42,885 nucleotides of DNA, taken from Gillisia sp. Lineage in GTDB: Bacteria; Bacteroidota; Bacteroidia; Flavobacteriales; Flavobacteriaceae. The stretch covers positions 1 through 42,885 of the forward strand of contig JAGXIL010000038.1 of NCBI GenBank assembly GCA_024635655.1, given 5' to 3'. The position numbers and the translations under genes are program-made. Below, one piece after another: positions 24,693 to 31,824 of the stretch. Numbering within the stretch: position 1 is the stretch's first letter; each line of letters begins with the position of its first letter. The notes beneath the pieces were generated by a model, which had not been told where the DNA came from, did not search any database, and worked only from the letters and a program-made list of their open reading frames with translations.

Positions 24693-25052
24693 TTATACTC
24701 TTTTTTCAGGTTTCATCAAATAACCGGCGGTTAAGAAAATTGCTCCGGCTAAGATCCCTAAAGCAGGTTTATTCGAGACAAATTTCCTGAACTTTGACGG
24801 CTCCTTAGGTTTAATACTTTTCGCCAGTTTCTCCCGGTACTTTTTATATCCTAAAGGATAGGCTTTGGTAAAATTTTCTCCCGGAAGATATTTGCCTTCC
24901 CCCGTTTTAATTATTTTTTGTTCCAGCAGTTCTTTATAAGCTACTTCAAATTCGGCCGGGTATTCTATAATGTCCTCAATTTCACCTTCATAATGGATAA
25001 TTAAAAGGATGACTTCGGCAGCCTGATAAACATCGGTTCTCTCTTCTAACAT
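24693..25052 (-). CDS. Hypothetical protein with C-terminal membrane segment
   Basis: 119 residues. Residues 1-75 are helical and charged (TDVYQAAEVILLIIHYEGEIEDIIEYPAEFEVAYKELLEQKIIK), reminiscent of a winged-helix core but without a DNA-binding signature I recognise. About 80-115 is a lysine-rich linker and then one membrane helix, ALGILAGAIFLTAGYLM. Not recognised beyond that. Start ATG 25052 lies just after a TATATTCG box (25071-25078), a one-mismatch -7 element. Followed by its own terminator. Confidence 0.6.
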   Translation of the reverse strand: MLEERTDVYQAAEVILLIIHYEGEIEDIIEYPAEFEVAYKELLEQKIIKTGEGKYLPGENFTKAYPLGYKKYREKLAKSIKPKEPSKFRKFVSNKPALGILAGAIFLTAGYLMKPEKRV

Positions 25053-25251
25053 GTATATGTAAATTTAACGCGAATATAGGGAATCCTTCAGTTCAAAAAA
25101 TAAAATCGGGCGATGAAGCCCAACTTTTTTTCAGAAGGATTTAAAATATAAGAAAAGATTTTGCTCCTAAAAAATAAGAAGAAATTTGCGGTATCTAATA
25201 TGTAAACAACGGACTATTTTATTGTCAGTATCCGGCTGAAAGAGGATGGCT

Positions 25252-25785
25252 TTACAGAAATTTGTAGCCAATTCCGGCAAAGATGGAATTATACCGACTG
25301 CTCCTTTCAGGTTCTGTATCAATTAATCTTGCACTGGTAAGTTCAAAATTATACCTGGCTTCTACATAGAAGCTATCTGTAATGTCAAAAGCAGCTCCCG
25401 CTGCAAAATCTATCCCGGAGGAATTGTACGGAGTTTTCATTCCCACAATAATGGAGCCCTGGGGCCCGCCCACCAGGCTTATATGGTCAGTCACATAATA
25501 TTTCAGAAAAACAGGCAGGTGTAACCATATGGTTTCCTGATTATAGGAAAAGATCACTGAAGGCCTGATAAAGATGTTATCCTGGATATAAAACTGGCTG
25601 TTGAGCCCTGCGTAGATCCCGGTAGCGCTTCTTATCTTATCATCGTCAGAAGATTCGGCTGTAAATTCCCCCAATACAAATCCGCCTTCCACACCAAAAG
25701 CAGATTTTTGAATAAAAAAGTTTTGAGACTGAATGTTCAGAAAGGAGAAAAAGGCAATTGCCGTCAAGAAAATTATCCTTTTCAT
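25252..25785 (-). CDS. Outer-membrane beta-barrel protein (porin-like, PF13568 type)
   Basis: 177 residues with signal peptide MKRIIFLTAIAFFSFLNIQSQ. The mature part has alternating strands (FGVEGGFVLGEF, GIYAGLNSQFYI, IFIRPSVIFSY, YVEARYNFELTSARL) and ends in IFAGIGYKFL, the typical C-terminal aromatic strand of Bacteroidota small OM barrels. Function unknown: this family covers many unrelated 8-stranded barrels. Monocistronic; the 200 bp on either side have no ORF. Confidence 0.75.
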   Translation of the reverse strand: MKRIIFLTAIAFFSFLNIQSQNFFIQKSAFGVEGGFVLGEFTAESSDDDKIRSATGIYAGLNSQFYIQDNIFIRPSVIFSYNQETIWLHLPVFLKYYVTDHISLVGGPQGSIIVGMKTPYNSSGIDFAAGAAFDITDSFYVEARYNFELTSARLIDTEPERSSRYNSIFAGIGYKFL

Positions 25786-25974
25786 AAGTTCATGATTTGA
25801 TTTAAAAAAATCTTATGTAACAGAGACTTCTTATAGGGGATAGAGCTTTGGTAACACAAAAATAGAAAAAAAGCCTGATGTTAATTTGAAACTTTTATTA
25901 TTCAAACGCTATCTTCTTCACCGGAGGTCATAAAATGCTCCTGATTCTCCCGCTTAAAAGTTTCAATATAAGGT

Positions 25975-26008
25975 AAAAAAAAAGCTTCCTTTTCAAGAAG
26001 CTTTTTTT
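25975..26008 (-). terminator. Terminator after tRNA-Leu
   Basis: Minus strand: AAAAAGCTTC-TTGAAAAG-GAAGCTTTTT, a 10-bp stem and 8-nt loop followed by more T, 1 bp after the tRNA 3' end. Confidence 0.8.
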
Positions 26009-26009
26009 G

Positions 26010-26091
26010 TGCGGGCGAGAGGACTCGAACCTCCACACCTTGCGGCACCAGATCCTAAGTCTGGCGTGTCTACCAATTCCACCACGCCCGC
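26010..26091 (-). tRNA. tRNA-Leu (anticodon TAG)
   Basis: 82 nt on the minus strand without encoded CCA. Acceptor stem GCGGGCG pairs with CGCCCGC, discriminator A73. Anticodon stem-loop CCAGA-CTTAGGA-TCTGG gives anticodon TAG (codons CUN). The long variable arm TGCCGCAAGGTGT and T-loop GTTCGAGTC are typical of a class II leucine tRNA. Confidence 0.95.
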
Positions 26092-26265
26092 ATTTCCATT
26101 TTACAACACTTAGGACTTATTGTAAAACTGCTTACCTAGATAAGCGGCTGCAAATATACATAAATGTTTCTATTTTCAAATAGCAGTAGAAAATATTATT
26201 CATTTTTTCTCGTAAATTTATTTCTGATCTTGATCATTTCAATTTCTATTCTCTAAAATAAATTT

Positions 26266-26724
26266 AGCCACGAATGCACGAATTTTTTTGAGTCTTGATC
26301 TTCAGGCTCTAGAATGGTGAAAGCAGAAAGTTTTCTTTAATAATATTTGCCGCCAGGCGAATAATATAACACGCAATCCTACATTAAATATTCGTGCATT
26401 CGTGGCTTTTTTTTAAGGTAATAGAAATCAATAAATTTTTTAGCCACGAAAGCACCTTATCGATCTTTAGGCTCTAAAATAATGACAGCAGAAAGTTTTG
26501 TTTATTAATATTTGCCGCCAGGCAAATAGTCTAACACGCAATCCAACTTTAAATATTCGTGCATTCGTGGCTTTTATTAGGTAATAGGAATTATTGATTT
26601 TTTTAGCCACGAAGCACCGTATCGATCTTTAGGCTCTAAAATAATGACAGCAGAAAGTTTTCTTTACATAATTTGCCGCCATAAAACACGCAATCCAACA
26701 TTAAATATTCGTGCATTCGTGGCT
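26266..26724. repeat. Three tandem inverted-repeat elements (about 120-142 bp each)
   Basis: Copies at 26266-26407, 26442-26572 and 26605-26724. Each ends with ATTCGTGCATTCGTGGCT; copy 1 begins with the exact inverse AGCCACGAATGCACGAAT (18-bp terminal inverted repeat), copies 2 and 3 have a damaged left end (AGCCACGAA then AGCACC or GCACC). The interiors share TCGATCTTTAGGCTCTAAAA, GACAGCAGAAAGTTTT, TTTGCCGCCA and ACACGCAATCCAAC. No ORF inside. They look like non-autonomous elements or REP-like units; copy 3 is the most shortened. Confidence 0.8.
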
Positions 26725-26765
26725 TTTCCCCACCCCAATTATCTTCATAAGTTCAAGTATGCTTA

Positions 26766-26865
26766 AACTTTCCACTTTCCACTTTCCACTTTCCACTCTC
26801 CTCTCTCCACTCTCCACTCTCCACTCTCCACTCTCCACTCTCCACCACTTTCCACTCCCCTCCAA
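26766..26865. repeat. 7-bp microsatellite CTCTCCA/CTTTCCA
   Basis: About 13 tandem copies of a 7-bp unit, first ACTTTCC-type, then CTCTCCA-type, ending about 35 bp before the M20 dipeptidase start and therefore within its likely promoter region. Confidence 0.8.
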
Positions 26866-26900
26866 TTTTCCTACCTTTACGTAAATTCAAATTCTCGAGA

Positions 26901-28295
26901 ATGAATAACATCCAAAAATACGTGGAAGAACATAAAGAAAGATTTATCCAGGAACTGGTAGATCTACTGAAAATACCTTCTATAAGTGCAGATTCTGCCT
27001 ATAGAAAAGACATTTTAAAAACTGCAGATGCGGTTAAGGTCCGGTTGGAAGAAGCCGGCTGTGACCATGTTGAAATCTGTGAAACTCCCGGAAACCCCAT
27101 TGTTTTTGGCGAAAAGATCATCGACAGTAATCTACCCACTGTGCTGGTCTATGGGCATTATGATGTGCAACCACCGGATCCTTTGGATCTTTGGGAAAGT
27201 CCACCCTTTGAACCGATTATTAAAGAAACCAAAATTCATCCTGAAGGGGCCATGTTCGCCCGGGGAGCCTGTGACGATAAAGGGCAAATGTATATGCACG
27301 TAAAAGCCCTGGAATATATGACCAGGAACAATGAACTTCCCTGCAACGTCAAATTTATGATCGAAGGGGAAGAAGAAGTTGGCAGCTCCAGCCTGGGATG
27401 GTTCATAGAGCGCAATAAAGAAAAGCTTTCGAATGACGTGATCCTGATCTCTGATACAGGAATGATCGCCAAAGATGTACCCTCCATTACCACAGGCCTG
27501 CGCGGGTTGAGCTATGTTGAGGTTGAGGTGACCGGCCCAAACCGTGATCTGCACAGCGGACTCTACGGCGGGGCGGTAGCCAATCCTATAAACGTGCTCA
27601 CAAAAATGATCGCTTCCCTGCACGATGAAAATAACCATATCACCATCCCCGGATTTTATGACAGGGTAGAAGAGGCGAGCGATCTTGAAAGGTCTAAAAT
27701 GGCTGAAGCGCCTTTTTCTATTGAAAAATATAAGGAAGCCCTGGATATTGAAGATGTGTACGGTGAAAAAGGCTATACCACCAATGAACGGAATTCTATT
27801 CGCCCAACTTTAGATGTGAACGGGATCTGGGGAGGATATACAGGCGAAGGTGCAAAAACAGTTATTGCCAGCAAAGCCTATGCAAAGATCTCTATGCGCC
27901 TGGTTCCAGACCAGGACTGGAAAGAAATAACCGAACTTTTTAAGAAACACTTTGAGAGTATTGCTCCAAAAGGGGTGAGGGTGAATGTAAAACCACACCA
28001 CGGCGGGCAGGCTTATGTTACGCCTATAGATACCGTAGAATATCAGGCTGCAAATGATGCCTATAAAGAAGCCTTCGGAAAAACTCCAATTCCGCAACGC
28101 AGCGGAGGGAGTATTCCCATAGTTTCCCTTTTTGAGAAGGAGCTGAAAAGCAAAACTATCCTGATGGGCTTCGGACTTGATAGCGACGCGATCCATTCTC
28201 CCAATGAACATTTCGGGATATGGAACTATTTGAAAGGGATTGAGACCATTCCACTTTTTTATAAGCATTTTGCGAAATTGAAAAGCGGGGAGTAG
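26901..28295 (+). CDS. M20-family metallopeptidase (dipeptidase)
   Basis: 464 residues, cytosolic, no signal peptide. VLVYGHYDVQPP (His86) and ARGACDDKGQ (about Asp125) are metal ligands, EGEEEVGS supplies the catalytic and metal glutamates (about 156-159), and SGGSIPIVSLFEKEL near 395 matches the C-terminal lobe. The dimerisation lid lies between about 195 and 330, with DLHSGLYGG characteristic of the carnosinase/CNDP-type M20 dipeptidases. It should hydrolyse dipeptides. ATG 26901 stands 7 bp after TTCAAATTCTCGAGA; its upstream region is the microsatellite. A strong terminator follows the stop by about 46 bp. Confidence 0.93.
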   Translation: MNNIQKYVEEHKERFIQELVDLLKIPSISADSAYRKDILKTADAVKVRLEEAGCDHVEICETPGNPIVFGEKIIDSNLPTVLVYGHYDVQPPDPLDLWESPPFEPIIKETKIHPEGAMFARGACDDKGQMYMHVKALEYMTRNNELPCNVKFMIEGEEEVGSSSLGWFIERNKEKLSNDVILISDTGMIAKDVPSITTGLRGLSYVEVEVTGPNRDLHSGLYGGAVANPINVLTKMIASLHDENNHITIPGFYDRVEEASDLERSKMAEAPFSIEKYKEALDIEDVYGEKGYTTNERNSIRPTLDVNGIWGGYTGEGAKTVIASKAYAKISMRLVPDQDWKEITELFKKHFESIAPKGVRVNVKPHHGGQAYVTPIDTVEYQAANDAYKEAFGKTPIPQRSGGSIPIVSLFEKELKSKTILMGFGLDSDAIHSPNEHFGIWNYLKGIETIPLFYKHFAKLKSGE

Positions 28296-28341
28296 GTAAA
28301 GGATGAAATAAATTAGAGATCTGCTGAACTAAAACATATAG

Positions 28342-28377
28342 AAACCCCTCACCACAGCTATTGGTGAGGGTTTTTTT
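28342..28377 (+). terminator. Rho-independent terminator of the M20 dipeptidase gene
   Basis: AAACCCCTCACC-ACAGCTATT-GGTGAGGGTTTTTTT: a strong GC-rich stem with 9-nt loop and seven T. Confidence 0.85.
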
Positions 28378-28464
28378 GTGTGATGTCTAAAATTCTCCCG
28401 CAGAAGTCGCTGAATTTCGCAGATTGTTCCGCGGAATCCGTCCAAATCCGCGAAATCTATTTAA

Positions 28465-29040
28465 TTATATTTTCTTTACATATTTTGTAATAATAACAAT
28501 TTGTTGACCGTCAACCTTCCCTTCTATATATTCCTCATTTTCATGGTCCAGGGAGATACGTCTCACGGCTGTACCTTGTTTGGCCACCATGCTGCTCCCT
28601 TTTACCTTAAGGTCCTTTATTAGAACAACATTATCACCCGCTTCCAGGATCACCCCGTTACTGTCCCTGTGCACTACCGATTTAGAAGATGGGTCTGCAA
28701 CCTGATTGGCTTTGGCCCATTCTTTAACTTCATCTTCCATGTACATCATATCCAGCAGGTCCTGTGGCCAGCCTTCGGCTTTTAATCTGTTGAGCATTCT
28801 CCAGGCAATTACCTGCACCGCCGGAACCGGGCTCCACATGCTGTCATTTAAACATCGCCAGTGATTTGGCTCCACCTTTTCAGGATCTTCAATCTGTTCC
28901 CTGCAGGTATTGCAAATCAAAACGTGCTTTTCTGCAGTTGCCGGGGAATCCGGGACTTCATATATATCGAGATCTTCTCCTGAAGTGCAAAGTTCACATT
29001 GGGAATTGCTCCTTTGAAATAATTCTTGTTCCAGACTCAT
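28465..29040 (-). CDS. PhnA-like (YjdM) protein with N-terminal zinc ribbon
   Basis: 191 residues. The C-terminal half (about 115-191) has the PhnA signature: RDSNGVILEAGDNVVLIKDLKVKGSSMVAKQGTAVRRI and the ending KYVKKI. The N-terminal half (residues 10-60) has two CxxC pairs, CELC and CNTC, with an added W-rich segment, longer than the 110-residue E. coli YjdM. Despite the PhnA name, no phosphonate genes are near and YjdM is not required for phosphonate use; the role is unknown. A TATCTTCG box (29061-29068, minus) is a plausible promoter. Confidence 0.85.
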   Translation of the reverse strand: MSLEQELFQRSNSQCELCTSGEDLDIYEVPDSPATAEKHVLICNTCREQIEDPEKVEPNHWRCLNDSMWSPVPAVQVIAWRMLNRLKAEGWPQDLLDMMYMEDEVKEWAKANQVADPSSKSVVHRDSNGVILEAGDNVVLIKDLKVKGSSMVAKQGTAVRRISLDHENEEYIEGKVDGQQIVIITKYVKKI

Positions 29041-29097
29041 TAATAATTTTTTTAAGGCTGCGAAGATAGGGAATGTTATGTTTTACTGGACAAGATT

Positions 29098-29130
29098 AGA
29101 CCTCACAGGTCTCCAAGACCTGTGAGGTCT
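29098..29130. repeat. REP-like palindrome, copy 1
   Basis: AGACCTCACAGGTCT-CCA-AGACCTGTGAGGTCT, a perfect 15-bp inverted repeat, then a second small hairpin CTCG-TGG-CGAG. Same family as the arrays at 39.0-40.4 kb. Confidence 0.85.
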
Positions 29131-29273
29131 CTCGTGGCGAGAATCCTTTATTAATAGTAAGAATATCGCTGTCAAGAGGCTTTATGCATATTTACTTGAT
29201 TTTCCAATCTCAAAGTTTGGCAGCACAGCTCTCCTAAAAATATTAGATCTTTTCCTTAACAGAGGAAAACCTT

Positions 29274-29306
29274 AGACCTCAAAAGTTTACTAAACCTGTG
29301 AGGTCT
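29274..29306. repeat. REP-like palindrome, degenerate copy 2
   Basis: AGACCTCAAAAGTTT...AAACCTGTGAGGTCT, the same family with mutations in the left arm, again followed by CTCGTGGCGAG. The 378 bp between the PhnA-like gene and blaI hold this, copy 1 and the blaI promoter, and no gene. Confidence 0.75.
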
Positions 29307-29362
29307 CTCGTGGCGAGAAATCTAAATTTAGTTCCTTAATGAAAATATTTCATCCTCTATGT

Positions 29363-29392
29363 TTGTAGAATGAATTATTTATTCTACATTTG
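29363..29392 (+). promoter_or_regulatory. blaI promoter overlapped by an inverted-repeat operator
   Basis: TTG (29363-29365), exactly 19 bp, then TACATTTG (29385-29392): a full match to the Bacteroidota TTG-N19-TAnnTTTG consensus. The inverted repeat TGTAGAAT (29364-29371) and ATTCTACA (29381-29388), 9-bp spacer, spans the whole promoter and contains the TGTA/TACA half-sites used by BlaI/MecI repressors. Two more TTGTAGA half-sites follow at 29391 and 29411, 20 bp apart, the second just before the ATG. Repression by its own product is the obvious reading. Confidence 0.65.
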
Positions 29393-29419
29393 TAGAGAAC
29401 GATCTAAACTTGTAGAACT

Positions 29420-29785
29420 ATGGCCCTCTCTAAATCTGAAGAACAACTTATGCAGATCCTATGGAAACAGGAAAAAGCTTTTATGAAGGATCTCATAGAC
29501 GCATACCCCAATCCCAAACCGGCTCCTACCACAGTGGCAACCTTACTAAAGCGTATGCAGGACAAAAATTTTGTTGACTATGAGCAGTTGGGGCGCTCGC
29601 GACAATACTTCGCTCTGGTTAAAAAGAAGGACTATTTTTCCAAACAAATGAACGGAATGATCAAGAATTTTTTCAATGATTCCGCTTCGCAGTTCGCCTC
29701 CTTTTTTACGAAGGAAACCAATTTGAGCAAAGAGGAACTGGAGGATTTGAAAAAGCTGATCGATAAGGAAATTCAAAATAAGTAG
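29420..29785 (+). CDS. BlaI/MecI/CopY-family repressor
   Basis: 121 residues, the usual length. Winged-helix DNA-binding domain at 1-75 (LSKSEEQLMQILWKQEKAFMKDLIDAYP, APTTVATLLKRMQDKNFV) and a helical dimerisation tail rich in Lys/Glu (75-121) containing the region that the protease partner cuts in BlaI. Together with the downstream M56 gene it forms a sensor-protease/repressor pair. The target genes are not visible: no beta-lactamase or transporter lies nearby. It likely represses its own operon through the inverted repeat at 29364-29388. The next gene starts 2 bp later. Confidence 0.93.
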   Translation: MALSKSEEQLMQILWKQEKAFMKDLIDAYPNPKPAPTTVATLLKRMQDKNFVDYEQLGRSRQYFALVKKKDYFSKQMNGMIKNFFNDSASQFASFFTKETNLSKEELEDLKKLIDKEIQNK

Positions 29786-29787
29786 TT

Positions 29788-31611
29788 ATGGAGATGTACT
29801 TTCTAAAATCTGCTGCCTGTCTTGCTGTTTTGCTGCTTTTTTACAAGCTGTTGCTGGAAAACGAAAACATGCACGTTTTTAAACGATTTTATCTGCTCAC
29901 ATCGGTTTTGGCAGCCCTCCTTATTCCGTTCGTTACTTTTACGACTTATGTGGAACCTGCTCCAGGAAATCTAAATACCCTTGTCTTATCTTCGGAAGCA
30001 TCTTCAGAAGTAGCAGCAGGAAAAGTTGATCTCTCTTACATCTTCTTCGGAATCTATCTTTTGGGAGTCCTGTTCTTCAGCATTAAATTCTGCAGAAATT
30101 TGCGAAGTCTTATTATAAAGATCAGAACCAATCCAAGAGTAAGAGCAGGAAGTTTCATCAACGTCCTTCTTTCAGAAAAAGTTCAGCCCCATACCTTCTT
30201 CAGCTTCATATTTTTCAATAAAGAGAAATATTTGAAAGAAGAGATTCCGCAGGACGTGAAAATTCACGAAGAAGCACACGCCAGGCAAAAGCACAGCTTC
30301 GATGTGCTTTTTATTGAGCTGCTTCAGATAATCTTCTGGTTTAATCCGCTGATCTTTCTGTTGAAGGATGCGGTGAAGTTAAACCACGAATTTTTAGCCG
30401 ACAGGGAAGTGATCAAAAAGGGGATTAACACTTCAAGGTATCAGCAAACACTTTTAGCATATTCATCAGGGGATCTGCAGAGCGATCTTGTAAACCCCAT
30501 CAATTATTCATCAATCAAAAAACGATTTACAGTTATGAAAACACAAACATCAAAAAAAGCGATTTGGGCCAGGAGTTTAATGCTCATTCCACTTATAGCC
30601 GGACTGGTTTACAGTTGCAGCTCGGAAAATATAGTGGAACTGGATTCAACGGAACCTGCCGCTGTCCAGGAACAAAATACGCTGGAATTGAGTGTAGATG
30701 AAAATGGTGCTATTTTCATGAACAGTAAAAAGACCTCTATTTCAGAACTGCAGGAAATTAAAAAAGGAAAATACAGCAGTACCAGTATCAACGCCTCTAT
30801 TGAAGCCCCTCAGGCAAGCGTTGATGAGCTTGTTGAGGTGATTAGAACAAAGGGGGTGAGGACAATCTCAATATGTTCTCCGGGAGATAGGAATTTTATG
30901 AATTCCGGTAGCCCCTTAAATGATAAGGAAGCAGCCACCCCTGAGATGATAGCTGAATATAACAAGCTGGTAAAGCATTATAATTCGTTGCCGAAAGATG
31001 AAAGAAGGGTAAAACAGGAAGATGCCAACAGGATCATGTCAATTCTAAGTAGAATGACTCCGGAACAAAAAGCTAAGGCAGAAAAGATAAACTTTGATGT
31101 CCCGCCACCTCCGCCACCGGCACCGGCAGCCTCCGCTGTTGACGAATACAACAAGCTGGTGCAACATTACAATGCGTTGCCTAAAGATAAACTCAGGGTA
31201 AAGCAGGAAGACGCCAACAGGATCATGTCGATTCTAAGTAGAATGACTCCGGAACAAAAGGCAAAGGCAGAAAAGATCAATTTTAATGTTCCGCCACCTC
31301 CACCTCCGCCACCGGCACCGGTATCGGCACCTGAGGCATCCAAATCTGATAGTGGAATTGAAATTAAACCGCCAGCGACCCCGGCTATAAGTTTACCGAT
31401 AATTATAAGGGTTGAAGAAAATACTCCACCCCCACCCCCGCCACCTCCAACTTTTGCAGATCTTGTGGAAAAAGGAGCTACATTTTATTATAATGGAAAC
31501 AAAATTGCACCTGAAGAGGCCAGAAAACTGGTAGAAGTTGAAAAGAAAGTCAATGTTCAAATCACTACCATAGAAGGAAAGCCTGAGGTGAGATTAACAG
31601 ATAAGGAGTAA
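29788..31611 (+). CDS. BlaR1-type M56 membrane metallopeptidase with unusual C-terminal domains
   Basis: 607 residues. Membrane helices at about 5-24, 35-52, 82-101 and 263-277 surround a cytosolic gluzincin protease domain: HEEAH (160-164) for HExxH, with Glu201 in NHEFLADRE as third ligand. Beyond the last helix lies the periplasmic part: residues about 298-365 resemble an ExbD/TolR periplasmic domain (LELSVDENGAIFMNSKK...VDELVEVIRTKGVRTISICS), followed by two near-identical units (389-444 and 452-507, 189-bp DNA repeat) joined by long proline runs, and a third polyproline stretch near 545. No penicillin-binding sensor domain is present, so the signal is not a beta-lactam as in BlaR1. Confidence 0.85.
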   Translation: MEMYFLKSAACLAVLLLFYKLLLENENMHVFKRFYLLTSVLAALLIPFVTFTTYVEPAPGNLNTLVLSSEASSEVAAGKVDLSYIFFGIYLLGVLFFSIKFCRNLRSLIIKIRTNPRVRAGSFINVLLSEKVQPHTFFSFIFFNKEKYLKEEIPQDVKIHEEAHARQKHSFDVLFIELLQIIFWFNPLIFLLKDAVKLNHEFLADREVIKKGINTSRYQQTLLAYSSGDLQSDLVNPINYSSIKKRFTVMKTQTSKKAIWARSLMLIPLIAGLVYSCSSENIVELDSTEPAAVQEQNTLELSVDENGAIFMNSKKTSISELQEIKKGKYSSTSINASIEAPQASVDELVEVIRTKGVRTISICSPGDRNFMNSGSPLNDKEAATPEMIAEYNKLVKHYNSLPKDERRVKQEDANRIMSILSRMTPEQKAKAEKINFDVPPPPPPAPAASAVDEYNKLVQHYNALPKDKLRVKQEDANRIMSILSRMTPEQKAKAEKINFNVPPPPPPPPAPVSAPEASKSDSGIEIKPPATPAISLPIIIRVEENTPPPPPPPPTFADLVEKGATFYYNGNKIAPEEARKLVEVEKKVNVQITTIEGKPEVRLTDKE

Positions 31612-31631
31612 GAACTTACCCCCGGGTAATT

Positions 31632-31664
31632 AGACCTCACAGGTCTCAAAGACCTGTGAGGTCT
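31632..31664. repeat. REP-like palindrome, copy 3
   Basis: AGACCTCACAGGTCT-CAA-AGACCTGTGAGGTCT followed by CTCG-CGG-CGAG, 21 bp after the M56 stop codon; may also terminate its transcript. Confidence 0.85.
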
Positions 31665-31763
31665 CTCGCGGCGAGAAAATATTTTCAACCAATAAATTTT
31701 CTGAATAAAATCAAGGTTCAGGAAACAATACTTTTGAGCCTTTTGTCAATACTTCATAGGCTA

Positions 31764-31794
31764 AGACCTCACAAGTTTTCAAAACCAGTGAGGC
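31764..31794. repeat. REP-like palindrome, degenerate copy 4
   Basis: AGACCTCACAAGTTTTC...AAAACCAGTGAGGC, mutated copy of the same family without the small CTCG hairpin. Confidence 0.65.
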
Positions 31795-31824
31795 ATTATT
31801 GACATCTTTAAAATTGCTCCTTAT

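Noticed and set aside
26010..26740. Integration site of a genomic island at tRNA-Leu
   Set aside because: No integrase, no direct repeat of the tRNA 3' end, and the neighbouring genes are ordinary chromosomal ones.
28465..29040. Phosphonate utilisation gene
   Set aside because: The PhnA name is historical; no C-P lyase or phosphonate transport gene is nearby.
29420..31611. Beta-lactam resistance operon
   Set aside because: No beta-lactamase and no penicillin-binding sensor domain in the M56 protein; only the repressor and protease families match.
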